A program made the translations under genes and the position numbers. This document shows, piece by piece, positions 50,559 to 61,942 of a stretch of DNA of 64,000 bases. Below the pieces are notes generated by a model that made no database searches, was not told where the DNA came from, and was given only the letters and a program-made list of their open reading frames with translations. The number at the start of each line of letters is the position of its first letter. The first letter of the stretch is position 1. This DNA comes from Hungatella effluvii (GTDB lineage: Bacteria > Bacillota > Clostridia > Lachnospirales > Lachnospiraceae): positions 372,001-436,000 of the forward strand of contig NZ_QJKD01000002.1 of assembly GCF_003201875.1 (NCBI RefSeq), read 5' to 3'.

Positions 50559-51377
50559 ATGGCAGACAGGAATTCACCCATAGGGGTATTTGACTCCGGC
50601 GTCGGTGGTCTGACCGTTGCGCGGGAGATTATGAGACAGATGCCGGAAGAGAGGATTGTCTACTTCGGCGATACCGCCAGAGTTCCATACGGCAACAAAT
50701 CCGGCAATACGGTGATTCGTTTTACGAGACAGATTATCCGCTTTCTTCTGACACAGGACGTAAAGGCTATCGTCATTGCGTGCAATACTGCGACAGCCTA
50801 TGCGCTGGAGGCGGTAGAGGGGGAACTGAATATCCCTATTCTCGGTGTTATCCATGCCGGTGCCAGAACGGCCACCCAGGCTACGAAAAATGGGAAAATA
50901 GGCATCATTGGCACGGAGGGGACGATACGAAGCGGAGTCTACACAAAGGTAATGATGGAAATGCGTCCTGACATCGAGGTAACCGGCAAGCCGTGCCCGC
51001 TCCTGGTGCCGCTGGTGGAGGAGGGACTTCTGCACGATTCCGTCACGGATGAGATTGCCTCCCGTTACTTAAGCGAGCTGAAAGGCAAATATATTGACAC
51101 GCTGGTTCTGGGCTGTACCCATTATCCGCTCTTACGCTCTACAGTGGGACGCCTGATGGGACCGGAGGTGACTCTGGTGAATCCGGCCTATGAGACGGCT
51201 CTGGAGCTGAAAGCCGTCTTAACGGAGGCAGATCTGCTGTGTAGCGGCCCGGCAGAAGGGCAGGAACAGTATCTGTTTTATGTCAGCGATTTAGCGGAGA
51301 AGTTTACCGGCTTTGCGACGTCGATTCTTCCCGGCGCGGTAAAGGAAACCAGGCAGATCAACATAGAGGAGTTTTGA
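50559..51377 (+). CDS. murI: Glutamate racemase
   Basis: A 272-residue enzyme. SPIGVFDSGVGGLTVAREI near the start, VIACNTATAYALE with the first catalytic Cys near 75, and LVLGCTHYPLL with the second Cys near 190, plus VPYGNKS. It provides D-glutamate for peptidoglycan. ATG 50559 has AAGGAGAG upstream, and the in-frame ATG at 50481 lies inside ddl and is not used. It is 1 base before the DUF1934 gene. The Cys pair is intact. Confidence 0.96.
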   Translation: MADRNSPIGVFDSGVGGLTVAREIMRQMPEERIVYFGDTARVPYGNKSGNTVIRFTRQIIRFLLTQDVKAIVIACNTATAYALEAVEGELNIPILGVIHAGARTATQATKNGKIGIIGTEGTIRSGVYTKVMMEMRPDIEVTGKPCPLLVPLVEEGLLHDSVTDEIASRYLSELKGKYIDTLVLGCTHYPLLRSTVGRLMGPEVTLVNPAYETALELKAVLTEADLLCSGPAEGQEQYLFYVSDLAEKFTGFATSILPGAVKETRQINIEEF

Positions 51378-51378
51378 T

Positions 51379-51825
51379 ATGACAAGAGATGTACTGATTA
51401 CCATAAGCGGCATTCAGTTTGCAGATGGTGACAGCAATGAGGTCGAGATGATCACTGCCGGAGATTATTTTCAGAAAAACGGCAGCCATTATATTCTATA
51501 TGACGAGGTTATGGAAGGTCAGAGCGACATTATAAAAAATACCATTAAGATCCGTCCCCAGGGACTGGACATCATAAAGAGGGGATCCTCTAACGTCCAT
51601 ATGACGTTTGAGAAGGATAAGAAAAACCTTTCCTGTTATGCCACACCATTTGGAGAGATGATGATCGGAATTAACACGAACGATATCATGATTGCTGAAG
51701 ATGAGGACAGCTTAAAGGTAAGGGTATCGTATTCTCTGGATATTAACTATCAGCATGTGTCGGAATGCAATATTAATCTGGACATTCATTCGAAGTCCAC
51801 AGCGGATATTCATTTGAACAGTTAG
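51379..51825 (+). CDS. DUF1934 family beta-barrel protein
   Basis: A 148-residue protein of the DUF1934 family, with calycin-like strand pattern: VLITISGIQFADGD, then HYILYDEVMEGQSDIIKNTIKI, and a C-terminal NYQHVSECNINLDIHSK. Homologues (B. subtilis YwiB-like) have a small lipocalin-like fold, with function unknown. It starts one base after murI and is surely co-transcribed with it. A terminator follows at 51881. No catalytic motif is evident. Confidence 0.88.
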   Translation: MTRDVLITISGIQFADGDSNEVEMITAGDYFQKNGSHYILYDEVMEGQSDIIKNTIKIRPQGLDIIKRGSSNVHMTFEKDKKNLSCYATPFGEMMIGINTNDIMIAEDEDSLKVRVSYSLDINYQHVSECNINLDIHSKSTADIHLNS

Positions 51826-51880
51826 AATCCCAACTGCCAGAATATAATACAGAACAGTCCATAACAGGATGGAATTAGGA

Positions 51881-51936
51881 AAGCGGCGTCAGGCTTCGGA
51901 TCAGTATGGATCCGGAATCCGGTGCCGCTTGTTTTT
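51881..51936 (+). terminator. Terminator after the ddl-murI-DUF1934 operon
   Basis: AAGCGGC (51881-51887) pairs with GCCGCTT (51924-51930), with inner CGGATC/GATCCG, then G and five T. Confidence 0.87.
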
Positions 51937-52020
51937 CAGTACATGAAGTGAGTAAAGCTGCAAATTGACAGGAGGCCCTCTCTTTTGCGTACTCTTTTAG
52001 TAACAGACTTTAACGGCATG

Positions 52021-52059
52021 AAAAAAGCAGGTATGGATATTAGTTTCCATGCCTGCTTT
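52021..52059 (-). terminator. Terminator for the small membrane gene
   Basis: On the minus strand AAAGCAGGCATGGA pairs with TCCATACCTGCTTT, followed by TTT, at 52059 to 52021. It ends the gene at 52070. Confidence 0.88.
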
Positions 52060-52069
52060 GATTTACAAA

Positions 52070-52537
52070 TTATTTGGAACTGCCTTTTGCCTTCTTATCT
52101 CTTTTAAACCTGTCCATAAATTTCTTCTTCTTCGGCGCAGCCGGAACCGCACCGCCGCGAATGCTCTTAATCTCGGTTATGTAGATACCGCTCACTACGA
52201 CCTTAGCCTCCGTCTTGACTGGAAGAACATCGAATACCTTCGCATCTGCGATCAGCGTCATGACCTTCGGACCAATCTTGGCCTTTACGATCGGTACCTT
52301 CGCACGCCTCATGTACTTCGGCGTCTGCTCGTAAACGATCTTTGGAAGTCCGGCGTCCTTCAGCTTCATCTTTTTCTTGTCGATGACCAGCATGGATACG
52401 GTCTGTGCTGCCGCTTCCATAGCCTGCTGTTGTTCAACCTGGCGTTTTTCCAGCTTTCTACCGAGAAAATAGAGAACAGCCAGTACTACCACTAAGATGA
52501 GAAGAATCACCAGTAATACGTTTAAAATTGTGCTCAC
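52070..52537 (-). CDS. Small membrane protein with basic tail
   Basis: A 155-residue protein: N-terminal membrane helix ILNVLLVILLILVVVLAVLYFLG (residues about 4-26), a Gln/Glu coiled stretch (RKLEKRQVEQQQAMEAAAQ), a beta-rich middle domain with KYMRRAKVPIVKAKIGPKVMTLIADAKVFDVLPVKTEAKVV, and a C-terminal Lys-rich tail (PKKKKFMDRFKRDKKAKGSSK). The start is GTG 52537, eight bases after GGAGG; an upstream TTG overlaps the ribosome site. Topology is probably N-out C-in. Unknown family; it is divergent from rpoB and monocistronic. Confidence 0.82.
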   Translation of the reverse strand: MSTILNVLLVILLILVVVLAVLYFLGRKLEKRQVEQQQAMEAAAQTVSMLVIDKKKMKLKDAGLPKIVYEQTPKYMRRAKVPIVKAKIGPKVMTLIADAKVFDVLPVKTEAKVVVSGIYITEIKSIRGGAVPAAPKKKKFMDRFKRDKKAKGSSK

Positions 52538-52625
52538 GGGGAATACCTCCAATAGTTCATTTTGTAAATAAAGTCTATCTGTAATAGTATAGCATTATAT
52601 TATGGAAAGTGCAAGCAAAAAATGC

Positions 52626-52654
52626 TTGACACCTTGACAGGGCTATGATATTAT
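52626..52654 (+). promoter_or_regulatory. rpoB promoter
   Basis: TTGACA (52626-52631), 17-base spacer, TATTAT (52649-52654). The start codon is about 90 bases downstream. Confidence 0.82.
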
Positions 52655-52744
52655 GGAATGTGCACTATTGTGGCATCATGTGCCTTGAGGGACATTTATG
52701 CCCAAAAACAGAACCAATAGAAAGAAAACAGGGGTGAAACGTCA

Positions 52745-55700
52745 ATGGAAAAAAGCAGAATGCGTCCGGTCCCAGCCGGTAAAAGCCTGAGAATGAGCTT
52801 CTCGAGACAGAAAGAAGTCCTTGAGATGCCTAACCTGATCGAGATTCAGAAGAATTCCTATCAGTGGTTCCTTGATGAGGGATTGAAGGAAGTCTTCGAA
52901 GATATCTCTCCGATCGCAGACTTTGCGGGTCACTTGAGTCTGGAATTTGTTGACTTTACATTATGTAAAGACGACATCAAGTATACCATAGAAGAATGCA
53001 AGGAAAGAGATGCGACTTACGCAGCTCCTTTAAAAGTCAAGGTAAGGCTTTGCAATAAAGATAAAGATGAGATTAATGAACATGAGATCTTCATGGGTGA
53101 TCTTCCGCTTATGACAGATACCGGTTCCTTCGTCATTAACGGTGCCGAACGTGTTATTGTCAGCCAGTTAGTACGTTCCCCAGGTATATATTATGGTATC
53201 GGACATGACAAGGTAGGTAAGGAGCTCTATACCTGTACGGTAATTCCTAACCGAGGTGCGTGGCTGGAGTATGAGACAGACTCCAACGACATTTTCTACG
53301 TACGTGTAGACAGGACCAGAAAGGTTCCGGTTACCGTACTGATCCGTGCCCTTGGTTTCGGAACGAATGCCGAGATATTAGAACTGTTTGGCGAGGAGCC
53401 AAAGCTTTTAGCCAGCTTCGGTAAGGATACGTCCGATAATTACCAGGATGGCTTATTAGAGTTATATAAGAAGATCCGCCCAGGTGAACCTTTATCTGTT
53501 GATAGTGCAGAAAGTTTATTAAACAGTATGTTCTTTGACCCGAGAAGATATGATCTTGCAAAGGTCGGAAGATATAAATTTAATAAGAAGCTTCATTTCA
53601 AGAACCGTATCGTGGGCCACGTGCTTTCAGAGGATGTGGTGGATACCACAACCGGCGAGATTCTGGCGACTGCCGGCACGACTGTAGACAAGCAGCTTGC
53701 CGTAGATATCCAGAATGCAGCCGTACCTTACGTATGGGTGGAAGGCTTAGAGCGCAAGCAGAAAGTCTTATCCAACTTAATGGTAGATTTAGGCGCTTAC
53801 GTGTCCTTCGATCCAAAGGACGCAGGTGTTACGGAGTTAGTATTCTATCCGGTACTTGAAAAAATTCTGGAAGATGTTGGCACGGAAGATGAAGAAGTAT
53901 TAAAGAGCGCGATTCACAGAAGTTTGGGCGAACTCATTCCGAAGCATGTCACAAAAGAAGATATTCTGGCATCCATCAACTACAACATGCATTTAGAGCA
54001 GCAGGTAGGTAATGCCGACGATATCGACCATTTAGGAAACCGTAGAATCCGTGCGGTCGGCGAGCTGCTGCAGAACCAGTACCGGATCGGTCTTTCCAGA
54101 ATGGAACGTGTGGTTCGTGAAAGAATGACAACACAGGATATGGAGGGCATTACTCCCCAGTCCTTAATCAACATTAAACCGGTAACTGCGGCTGTAAAGG
54201 AATTCTTTGGAAGTTCCCAGCTGTCCCAGTTCATGGATCAGAACAACCCGCTGGCTGAGCTGACTCATAAGAGACGTTTATCCGCATTGGGACCTGGCGG
54301 TCTGTCAAGAGACCGTGCCGGATTCGAGGTTCGAGACGTACACTACACCCATTACGGACGTATGTGCCCGATCGAGACCCCTGAAGGTCCTAACATCGGT
54401 CTGATCAACTCCCTGGCTACGTATGCGAGGGTAAACCAGTATGGATTTGTGGAAGCGCCTTACCGTCTTGTAGACAAGACCGAACCGGCCAATCCGATCG
54501 TTACCGACGAGGTCGTTTATCTGACTGCTGATGAAGAAGATAACTTCGTTGTCGCACAGGCGAACGAACCGCTGGATGAAGAAGGCCACTTTATTCATAA
54601 GAATATTTCCGGACGTTTCCGCGAGGAGACATCCGAATTCCAGAGAAAGAGCATCGATTTGATGGACGTTTCCCCGAAGATGGTATTCTCCGTGGCGACA
54701 GCCATGATTCCTTTCCTGGAGAACGATGATGCCAACCGTGCGCTGATGGGATCCAACATGCAGCGTCAGGCCGTGCCGCTGTTGACGACGGAGGCGCCAG
54801 TCGTTGGAACCGGTATGGAAGCCAAGGCAGCTGTTGACTCGGGTGTCTGCGTTGTGGCGAGAAATGCCGGTGTGGTAGAGCGTTCCGCTTCCAACGAGAT
54901 CATCATCAAGAGAGATGCTGACGGCGGAAGAGACGTTTACCATCTGACCAAATTCAAGAGAAGCAACCAGAGCAACTGTTACAACCAGAAGCCGATTGTA
55001 TATAAGAATAATCATGTGGAAAAGGGAGAGGTCATCGCTGACGGCCCGTCCACACAGAATGGTGAGATCGCCCTTGGCAAGAACCCGCTCATCGGATTCA
55101 TGACCTGGGAAGGCTACAACTACGAGGATGCCGTTCTGCTCAGTGAAAGACTCGTTCAGGAGGATGTTTACACCTCCGTTCATATTGAGGAATACGAGGC
55201 GGAAGCCCGTGATACCAAGCTGGGACCGGAAGAGATCACCCGTGACGTTCCTGGCGTCGGTGAAGATGCGTTAAAGGATTTGGATGAGAGAGGTATCATC
55301 CGAATCGGCGCGGAAGTCCGTGCCGGAGATATCCTGGTGGGAAAGGTTACTCCGAAGGGAGAGACCGAGCTGACAGCTGAGGAGAGACTGCTTCGCGCAA
55401 TCTTCGGTGAGAAGGCGAGAGAAGTCCGTGACACTTCCTTAAAGGTACCGCACGGCGCCTACGGTATTATCGTGGATGCCAAGGTATTTACAAGGGAGAA
55501 TGGTGACGAGCTGTCCCCAGGTGTGAACCAGACAGTCCGTATCTATATTGCCCAGAAGAGAAAGATCTCTGTTGGTGATAAGATGGCCGGCCGTCATGGC
55601 AACAAGGGTGTTGTTTCCCGTGTACTTCCGGTTGAGGATATGCCGTTCCTGCCCAATGGCCGTCCGCTGGATATCGTTTTGAACCCTCTGGGCGTACCTT

Positions 55701-56611
55701 CCCGTATGAATATCGGGCAGGTTCTGGAGATTCACTTAAGTCTTGCGGCCAGAGCCCTTGGATTTAACATTGCAACACCTGTATTCGACGGCGCAAACGA
55801 GATCGATATCATGGATACCCTCGATGTTGCCAATGACTACGTCAACATGACCTGGGAAGAATTCCAGGATAAATATAATGACACTTTAAAACCCGATGTA
55901 ATCGAGTATCTGGGTGAGCATCTGGATCACAGAGAACTGTGGAAGGGTGTACCGCTCAGCCGTGACGGTAAAGTAAGACTCCGCGACGGACGTACCGGTG
56001 AGTATTTCGACAGTGCGGTTACGATCGGACACATGCATTATCTGAAGCTGCATCATCTGGTTGACGATAAGATCCATGCCCGTTCGACAGGACCATACTC
56101 CCTGGTTACACAGCAGCCTCTGGGTGGTAAAGCCCAGTTCGGCGGTCAGCGTTTCGGAGAGATGGAGGTTTGGGCTCTCGAGGCGTACGGCGCATCCTAC
56201 ACACTGCAGGAAATCATGACTGTGAAGTCGGATGATGTGGTAGGCCGTGTGAAGACGTATGAAGCGATTATCAAGGGCGAGAACATTCCTGAGCCGGGTA
56301 TTCCGGAATCCTTCAAGGTACTGCTGAAAGAGCTTCAGTCACTGGCTCTCGATGTACGTGTACTGCGAGATGATAATACCGAGGTACAGATTGCAGAGGC
56401 AATGGATTACGAGGAGACAGATTTACGATCCATCATCGAAGGTGACAGAAAATTCAGGGAAGAGGAACCTCTTGCTGACTACGGTTTCCAGAAGCAGGAA
56501 TTCCAGGATGATGAACTGGTTAGTATTGATGAAGAAGAGGATGCAGACGGTATCGACGATTCTTACGAGGATTTCGATGACGCCGAATTAGACGATTCAG
56601 ACGAAGAATAG
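52745..56611 (+). CDS. rpoB: RNA polymerase beta subunit
   Basis: A 1288-residue beta subunit, typical length for Clostridia. The rifampicin pocket reads [18 protein letters not shown] then [15 protein letters not shown], with the Asp, His and Ser residues of the usual resistance sites all wild type. Later [15 protein letters not shown] and the C-terminal clamp with [24 protein letters not shown] are present, followed by an acidic tail ([31 protein letters not shown]). It forms the catalytic core with RpoC. It begins after a good promoter and a plain leader, with no rplJ/rplL genes directly upstream. rpoC follows 28 bases later. Confidence 0.98.
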   Translation: MEKSRMRPVPAGKSLRMSFSRQKEVLEMPNLIEIQKNSYQWFLDEGLKEVFEDISPIADFAGHLSLEFVDFTLCKDDIKYTIEECKERDATYAAPLKVKVRLCNKDKDEINEHEIFMGDLPLMTDTGSFVINGAERVIVSQLVRSPGIYYGIGHDKVGKELYTCTVIPNRGAWLEYETDSNDIFYVRVDRTRKVPVTVLIRALGFGTNAEILELFGEEPKLLASFGKDTSDNYQDGLLELYKKIRPGEPLSVDSAESLLNSMFFDPRRYDLAKVGRYKFNKKLHFKNRIVGHVLSEDVVDTTTGEILATAGTTVDKQLAVDIQNAAVPYVWVEGLERKQKVLSNLMVDLGAYVSFDPKDAGVTELVFYPVLEKILEDVGTEDEEVLKSAIHRSLGELIPKHVTKEDILASINYNMHLEQQVGNADDIDHLGNRRIRAVGELLQNQYRIGLSRMERVVRERMTTQDMEGITPQSLINIKPVTAAVKEFFGSSQLSQFMDQNNPLAELTHKRRLSALGPGGLSRDRAGFEVRDVHYTHYGRMCPIETPEGPNIGLINSLATYARVNQYGFVEAPYRLVDKTEPANPIVTDEVVYLTADEEDNFVVAQANEPLDEEGHFIHKNISGRFREETSEFQRKSIDLMDVSPKMVFSVATAMIPFLENDDANRALMGSNMQRQAVPLLTTEAPVVGTGMEAKAAVDSGVCVVARNAGVVERSASNEIIIKRDADGGRDVYHLTKFKRSNQSNCYNQKPIVYKNNHVEKGEVIADGPSTQNGEIALGKNPLIGFMTWEGYNYEDAVLLSERLVQEDVYTSVHIEEYEAEARDTKLGPEEITRDVPGVGEDALKDLDERGIIRIGAEVRAGDILVGKVTPKGETELTAEERLLRAIFGEKAREVRDTSLKVPHGAYGIIVDAKVFTRENGDELSPGVNQTVRIYIAQKRKISVGDKMAGRHGNKGVVSRVLPVEDMPFLPNGRPLDIVLNPLGVPSRMNIGQVLEIHLSLAARALGFNIATPVFDGANEIDIMDTLDVANDYVNMTWEEFQDKYNDTLKPDVIEYLGEHLDHRELWKGVPLSRDGKVRLRDGRTGEYFDSAVTIGHMHYLKLHHLVDDKIHARSTGPYSLVTQQPLGGKAQFGGQRFGEMEVWALEAYGASYTLQEIMTVKSDDVVGRVKTYEAIIKGENIPEPGIPESFKVLLKELQSLALDVRVLRDDNTEVQIAEAMDYEETDLRSIIEGDRKFREEEPLADYGFQKQEFQDDELVSIDEEEDADGIDDSYEDFDDAELDDSDEE

Positions 56612-56639
56612 TTGTGTATGTTAGGAAGGAGAACCGCTC

Positions 56640-59600
56640 ATGCCTGAGAATAATGAAACTTATCACCCAATGACGTTCGACGCTATCAAAATTGGGTTAG
56701 CGTCTCCGGAAAAGATTCTCGATTGGTCCCATGGCGAGGTTAAAAAGCCAGAGACGATCAATTACAGAACCTTAAAGCCGGAAAAAGACGGTCTTTTCTG
56801 CGAGAGAATCTTCGGACCGAGCAAGGACTGGGAGTGTCATTGCGGTAAATACAAAAAGATCAGATATAAAGGCGTTATCTGTGACCGATGCGGTGTCGAA
56901 GTCACGAAGGCCAGCGTTCGTAGAGAGCGTATGGGCCATATCGCGCTTGCTGCTCCAGTTTCCCATATCTGGTATTTTAAGGGAATCCCGAGCCGTATGG
57001 GCCTGATTCTCGATATCTCACCGAGAACCCTTGAGAAAGTACTGTACTTCGCATCCTATATCGTACTGGATGCGGCGGATACAGGACTTCAGTATAAGCA
57101 GGTGTTATCTGAGAAGGAATACCGCGAAGAGGTTGACAAATACGGTTACGGCGCATTCCGCGTAGGGATGGGTGCAGAAGCAATCCTGGAACTCTTACAG
57201 GCGATCGATTTAGAGAAAGATTCCGAAGAGTTAAGAAAGGGACTGAAGGATGCCACCGGCCAGAAGCGTGCCAGAATCATCAAGAGACTGGAAGTCGTAG
57301 AGGCATTCCGCAACTCCGGCAACAAGCCGGAATGGATGATCATGACTGCGATCCCGGTTATCCCTCCGGATATCCGGCCGATGGTACAGCTGGATGGCGG
57401 ACGTTTTGCCACCTCCGATTTAAATGATTTATACAGAAGAATTATCAATAGAAATAACCGTCTGGCCCGTCTTTTAGAGCTGGGCGCGCCGGATATTATT
57501 GTCCGCAACGAGAAGCGCATGCTGCAGGAAGCCGTTGACGCCCTGATCGATAACGGCAGAAGAGGCAGACCTGTTACCGGACCTGGTAACCGTGCTCTTA
57601 AATCCCTTTCTGATATGTTAAAGGGTAAGCAGGGACGTTTCCGTCAGAACCTGTTAGGAAAGCGTGTCGACTATTCCGGACGTTCCGTTATCGTCGTAGG
57701 ACCGGAGCTGAAGATTTACCAGTGCGGTCTTCCGAAAGAGATGGCGATCGAGTTATTTAAGCCGTTTGTTATGAAGGAGCTGGTTGCCAACGGCACCGCT
57801 CACAATATTAAGAATGCCAAGAAGATGGTGGAGAGACTTCAGACCGAGGTTTGGGATGTACTGGAGGACGTAATCAAGGAGCATCCGGTTATGTTAAACC
57901 GTGCGCCTACACTGCACAGACTTGGTATCCAGGCGTTCGAGCCGATTCTGGTGGAAGGTAAGGCGATCAAGCTGCATCCGCTGGTTTGTACCGCGTTCAA
58001 CGCGGACTTCGATGGTGACCAGATGGCCGTTCATCTGCCTCTGTCCGTAGAAGCACAGGCGGAGTGCCGGTTCTTACTCCTCTCACCGAACAACTTACTG
58101 AAACCTTCCGACGGTGGCCCTGTGGCCGTTCCGTCTCAGGATATGGTCCTTGGAATCTATTACCTGACCCAGGAAAGACCTGGCGCCAAGGGCGAGGGCA
58201 TGGTATTCCATAATGTAAACGAAGCGATTCTTGCCTATGAGAACGGAGCCGTAACCTTACACTCCAGAATCAAGGCGAGAGTGACAAAGAAAATGCCGGA
58301 TGGCACCGTGAAGACCGGTTCCGTAGAATCTACAGTGGGCCGCTTCATTTTCAATGAGATCGTTCCTCAGGACCTGGGCTTCGTAGACAGAAGCATTCCG
58401 GGCAACGAGCTTCTGATGGAGGTGGATTTCCACGTCGGCAAGAAGCAGTTAAAGCAGATTCTGGAGAAAGTTATCAACGTTCACGGTGCAGTTCAGACCG
58501 CTGAGACGTTAGACGATATCAAGGCGATCGGTTATAAGTATTCCACGAGAGCGGCCATGACCGTATCCATTTCCGACATGACCGTGCCGGAGAGCAAACC
58601 GAAGCTGATTGCGGACGCTCAGGCGACCGTTGACCAGATTGCCAAGAACTTCAGACGTGGTCTGATCACGGAGGAAGAGCGTTATAAAGAAGTTATCGAT
58701 ACATGGAAAGAGACGGATGATCAGCTGACTCACGATCTGCTTACCGGCCTTGACAAGTATAACAACATCTACATGATGGCGGACTCCGGAGCCCGAGGTT
58801 CTGATAAACAGATCAAACAGCTGGCTGGTATGCGTGGACTTATGGCCGATACAACCGGTCATACCATCGAACTTCCTATTAAGTCCAACTTCCGTGAAGG
58901 TCTGGACGTACTGGAGTACTTCATCTCCGCTCATGGAGCGCGTAAAGGACTTTCCGATACGGCTCTGCGAACAGCCGACTCCGGTTATCTGACGAGACGA
59001 CTTGTAGACGTTTCCCAGGATATGATTATCCGCGAGGTAGACTGCTGCGAAGGAAAGACAATTCCTGCCATGGAGATCAAGGCTTTCATGGATGGCCAGG
59101 AGACGATCGAGGGTCTCGAGGAGAGACTGACAGGCAGATATATCGCTGAAACTATCACCGATCCGGACACCGGAGAAGTAGTTGTGAAGGCAAACCATAT
59201 GTGTACACCGAAGCGTGCGGCTGCGGTTATGAAGACATTACAGAAGATGGGACGCGATTCCGTCAAGATCCGTACCGTTCTTACCTGCAAATCCCATCTG
59301 GGTGTCTGCGCGAAATGCTACGGTGCCAACATGGCTACCGGACAGCCGGTACAGGTTGGTGAGGCAGTCGGTATTATTGCCGCTCAGTCCATCGGTGAGC
59401 CTGGTACACAGCTGACCATGCGTACGTTCCATACCGGCGGTGTTGCCGGCGGCGATATCACACAGGGTCTTCCCCGTGTCGAGGAGCTTTTTGAGGCGCG
59501 TAAGCCAAAGGGACTTGCGATCATCGCGGAGTTCGGCGGCGTAGCTACGATCAAGGATACGAAGAAGAAACGTGAGATCATCATTACAGATAATGAGACC

Positions 59601-60299
59601 GGCAACTCCAAGACGTATTTAATTCCTTACGGATCCAGAATCAAGATCCAGGATGGCGTCTATTTAGAGGCCGGCGACGAGCTGACAGAAGGTAGTATCA
59701 ACCCGCATGATATCTTAAAGATCAAGGGTGTCCGCGCGGTACAGGATTACATGATCCAGGAAGTTCAGCGTGTTTACCGTCTGCAGGGTGTTGAGATCAA
59801 TGATAAGCACGTTGAGATGATCGTCAGACAGATGCTTAAGAAGATCAAGATCGAGGAGAGCGGAGACAGTGATGTGCTTCCGGGTACCTCCATGGACGTT
59901 CTTGATTACAACGATATGAACGAGGCACTTCTTGCAGAAGGCAAGGAGCCGGCGGATGGAAAACAGGTTATGCTGGGTATCACCAAGGCATCTCTGGCTA
60001 CAGACTCCTTCTTATCAGCGGCTTCCTTCCAGGAGACCACCAAGGTTCTGACCGAGGCAGCGATCAACGGCAAGGTAGACCACTTAATCGGCTTAAAGGA
60101 GAACGTAATTATCGGTAAACCGATTCCTGCAGGTACTGGAATGAAGCGTTACCGTACCGTTAAGCTGAGTACGGACGGGGAAGAGATGAATGAAGATGAG
60201 ATTATCCTTGGCGACGATCTTGCGATTCCCGTTACAGAAGAGTATTTAGAGGCTGAGGAAGTTCTGGACATCGATGATATTGATGAAGAGGACGTATAA
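56640..60299 (+). CDS. rpoC: RNA polymerase beta' subunit
   Basis: A 1219-residue beta' subunit. The N-terminal zinc site is [20 protein letters not shown]; the catalytic magnesium loop is [14 protein letters not shown] near residue 455; the trigger loop is in [16 protein letters not shown] near 930. No mutation is evident in these motifs. The C terminus is short and acidic. AAGGAGAA precedes the ATG. With rpoB it forms a two-gene unit, ended by the long hairpin at 60321. Confidence 0.98.
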   Translation: MPENNETYHPMTFDAIKIGLASPEKILDWSHGEVKKPETINYRTLKPEKDGLFCERIFGPSKDWECHCGKYKKIRYKGVICDRCGVEVTKASVRRERMGHIALAAPVSHIWYFKGIPSRMGLILDISPRTLEKVLYFASYIVLDAADTGLQYKQVLSEKEYREEVDKYGYGAFRVGMGAEAILELLQAIDLEKDSEELRKGLKDATGQKRARIIKRLEVVEAFRNSGNKPEWMIMTAIPVIPPDIRPMVQLDGGRFATSDLNDLYRRIINRNNRLARLLELGAPDIIVRNEKRMLQEAVDALIDNGRRGRPVTGPGNRALKSLSDMLKGKQGRFRQNLLGKRVDYSGRSVIVVGPELKIYQCGLPKEMAIELFKPFVMKELVANGTAHNIKNAKKMVERLQTEVWDVLEDVIKEHPVMLNRAPTLHRLGIQAFEPILVEGKAIKLHPLVCTAFNADFDGDQMAVHLPLSVEAQAECRFLLLSPNNLLKPSDGGPVAVPSQDMVLGIYYLTQERPGAKGEGMVFHNVNEAILAYENGAVTLHSRIKARVTKKMPDGTVKTGSVESTVGRFIFNEIVPQDLGFVDRSIPGNELLMEVDFHVGKKQLKQILEKVINVHGAVQTAETLDDIKAIGYKYSTRAAMTVSISDMTVPESKPKLIADAQATVDQIAKNFRRGLITEEERYKEVIDTWKETDDQLTHDLLTGLDKYNNIYMMADSGARGSDKQIKQLAGMRGLMADTTGHTIELPIKSNFREGLDVLEYFISAHGARKGLSDTALRTADSGYLTRRLVDVSQDMIIREVDCCEGKTIPAMEIKAFMDGQETIEGLEERLTGRYIAETITDPDTGEVVVKANHMCTPKRAAAVMKTLQKMGRDSVKIRTVLTCKSHLGVCAKCYGANMATGQPVQVGEAVGIIAAQSIGEPGTQLTMRTFHTGGVAGGDITQGLPRVEELFEARKPKGLAIIAEFGGVATIKDTKKKREIIITDNETGNSKTYLIPYGSRIKIQDGVYLEAGDELTEGSINPHDILKIKGVRAVQDYMIQEVQRVYRLQGVEINDKHVEMIVRQMLKKIKIEESGDSDVLPGTSMDVLDYNDMNEALLAEGKEPADGKQVMLGITKASLATDSFLSAASFQETTKVLTEAAINGKVDHLIGLKENVIIGKPIPAGTGMKRYRTVKLSTDGEEMNEDEIILGDDLAIPVTEEYLEAEEVLDIDDIDEEDV

Positions 60300-60320
60300 A
60301 GCTGTCTGAGAATAATATAA

Positions 60321-60380
60321 GTCCCGGCGGACGGAGCCGGTTGGGCGTATGCTCAGCCGTCCGGCCCGCCGGGATTCTTA
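60321..60380 (+). terminator. Terminator after rpoBC
   Basis: TCCCGGCGG near 60321 pairs with CCGCCGGGA near 60367-60375, and the inner GGACGG/CCGTCC adds to it. A T-rich stretch (TTCTTATTT) follows. Confidence 0.82.
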
Positions 60381-60499
60381 TTTCTGCGGGTCACGAACCA
60401 GACGGAGCCTTCCGGCACATAGAAGAATGATTCGGAGGGGTGGAATAAACAGAACAGGCAGAATAGATGAATCAACTGCTTTCACAGGAGGTGAAGTTC

Positions 60500-60676
60500 A
60501 TGGCAGATCTTATGATCGGAATCATTCTGATAGCAGCGGTGGGCGCGGTGATCTGGAAGAAAAGACGGGATAAAAAAATGGGAAAATCCGGCTGCGGAGG
60601 ATGCTGCGGCAGCTGCGGGATGAACTGCCATCAGAGAAAAGACGATGGGAATGAGGAGACGGGGGACTGTAACTGA
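60500..60676 (+). CDS. FeoB-associated Cys-rich membrane protein
   Basis: A 58-residue protein: MADLMIGIILIAAVGAVIWKKRRDKK is one N-terminal membrane helix with a basic stop, then KSGCGGCCGSCGMNCHQRK and a final Cys. This is the pattern of FeoB-associated Cys-rich membrane proteins, usually next to ferrous iron transporters. No feoA or feoB is in the window. ATG 60500 has AGGAGGTG upstream, so the upstream in-frame residues from 60467 are leader. The Cys cluster could bind iron or another metal. It is a stand-alone gene between rpoC and rpsL. Confidence 0.83.
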   Translation: MADLMIGIILIAAVGAVIWKKRRDKKMGKSGCGGCCGSCGMNCHQRKDDGNEETGDCN

Positions 60677-60915
60677 CTGCCATATCCATATAAGTACGAC
60701 AAAACAGAGATTGCGTCTTTCCAGAAAATATGATATCCTTATAATACGGTTTAAGAAACAGCGGTTCCGCTGACTTGCCAGGTCCGGTCATTTCGACAGA
60801 AGTTCCAGAATAAACCTGTACTATGATAACTGTATATCGATGGACTTTGCCTGTTTTTCATGTTATGATAAAAGACGAAAACTTGCCTGTCAATTAGTGA
60901 AAGGGGAGGGATAGA

Positions 60916-61263
60916 ATGGCAGATCAGGAAACACTAGATGCGATTGCCGTCATGCTTGACGGACTGGAGACGCGGCTGTACCGGAAGCTGGACGAAAAGC
61001 TAGAAGAAAAATTAGAAGAAAAGTTAGAATTGAAATTAAAGCCGATCCGTACTGACATACTGACTTTATATGGAGAGGTACATGGTCTGAAGAACGAGAT
61101 GGCCGATGTGCGTGATGATATCTGTGAACTTCGGAAGGATATGGATATTGTAAAGAAGCAGACTGTATACAATTACGATAAGATTATCGACAATTACGCC
61201 GCCATTCGGGAATTGCAGACTGTAGTGGAAGGAAAGATGGATAAACCGAGACTCGTTCAATAG
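60916..61263 (+). CDS. Small coiled-coil protein
   Basis: A 115-residue hypothetical protein, mostly coiled coil: TRLYRKLDEKLEEKLEEKLELKLKPI forms four-residue-spaced KLEE repeats, then LTLYGEVHGLKNEMADVRDDICELRKDMDIVKKQ. AAAGGGGAGGG precedes the ATG. It has no signal or membrane segment. A possible promoter, TGGACT-17-TATGAT, lies at about 60840-60870. A similar gene design is at 10321. A terminator follows at 61284. Function unknown. Confidence 0.78.
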   Translation: MADQETLDAIAVMLDGLETRLYRKLDEKLEEKLEEKLELKLKPIRTDILTLYGEVHGLKNEMADVRDDICELRKDMDIVKKQTVYNYDKIIDNYAAIRELQTVVEGKMDKPRLVQ

Positions 61264-61283
61264 GATGAATGGTATAAATTGAG

Positions 61284-61323
61284 AAAAAAGGCAAAGTCCG
61301 GGCCGGCCGGAGCTGCCTTTTTT
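61284..61323 (+). terminator. Terminator before rpsL
   Basis: AAAAAAGGCA (61284-61293) pairs with TGCCTTTTTT (61314-61323), with an inner CCGG stem. It separates the coiled-coil gene from the rpsL promoter. Confidence 0.9.
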
Positions 61324-61352
61324 CATTTTTTAGAATGTTTTAAAGAATTTCC

Positions 61353-61381
61353 TTGACAGAAAAATACAAAGTGTATATAAT
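61353..61381 (+). promoter_or_regulatory. Consensus promoter of the str operon
   Basis: TTGACA (61353-61358), 17-base spacer, TATAAT (61376-61381). Both hexamers are perfect, as expected for ribosomal protein genes. Confidence 0.9.
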
Positions 61382-61475
61382 AATTAGGCGTGCATAAACG
61401 CGTCATGTTTTTGTGCAAGCAATCAGGCTGAAAGAAATACAGCAACCACAGACAATATCACAGGAGGTGAAAAGA

Positions 61476-61895
61476 ATGCCAACATTTAACCAGTTAGTTA
61501 GAAAGGGAAGACAGACATCCGTAAAGAAATCCACAGCTCCGGCTCTGCAGAAGGGTTACAACTCTTTACAGAAGAGAGCTACAGATGTTTCCGCTCCTCA
61601 GAAGAGAGGTGTCTGCACAGCAGTTAAGACTGCTACACCTAAGAAGCCTAACTCAGCGCTCAGAAAGATCGCCAGAGTACGTCTGTCTAACGGGATCGAA
61701 GTAACAAGCTACATTCCAGGTGAGGGTCACAACTTACAGGAGCATAGCGTTGTTTTAATCCGTGGCGGAAGAGTAAAAGACTTACCAGGTACCAGATATC
61801 ATATCGTTAGAGGTACACTGGATACCGCAGGCGTAGCCAACAGAAAGCAGGCTCGTTCCAAATACGGTGCTAAGAGACCAAAAGACAAAAAATAA
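61476..61895 (+). CDS. rpsL: 30S ribosomal protein S12
   Basis: A 139-residue S12 with the longer Gram-positive N-terminal loop ([23 protein letters not shown]). [11 protein letters not shown] keeps the lysine pair where streptomycin-resistance mutations arise, so it is wild type there, as is GRVKDLPG. It controls decoding accuracy at the A site. ATG 61476 has AGGAGGTG upstream; an open frame from 61413 is leader. It is the first gene of the str operon; rpsG follows after 188 bases. Confidence 0.98.
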   Translation: MPTFNQLVRKGRQTSVKKSTAPALQKGYNSLQKRATDVSAPQKRGVCTAVKTATPKKPNSALRKIARVRLSNGIEVTSYIPGEGHNLQEHSVVLIRGGRVKDLPGTRYHIVRGTLDTAGVANRKQARSKYGAKRPKDKK

Positions 61896-61942
61896 TAATT
61901 AGAACCACATGATTGAATTTCTAGTGCCGGATTGATGATATT

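Noticed and set aside
53980..55183. Long minus-strand frames inside rpoB, and a similar one in rpoC at 58509-59198
   Set aside because: They are shadows of highly biased coding sequence and have no ribosome binding sites or recognisable products.
52745..56611. Rifampicin-resistance changes in rpoB
   Set aside because: The resistance-region residues match the sensitive consensus.
60349..60573. 74-codon frame after rpoC
   Set aside because: It covers the rpoC terminator and overlaps the Cys-rich protein gene in another frame; no ribosome binding site.
61413..61475. N-terminal extension of S12
   Set aside because: S12 begins [11 protein letters not shown] after AGGAGGTG; the extension is leader sequence.
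61476..61895. Streptomycin-resistance changes in rpsL
   Set aside because: The lysine pair in TPKKPNS and the GRVKDLPG loop are wild type.
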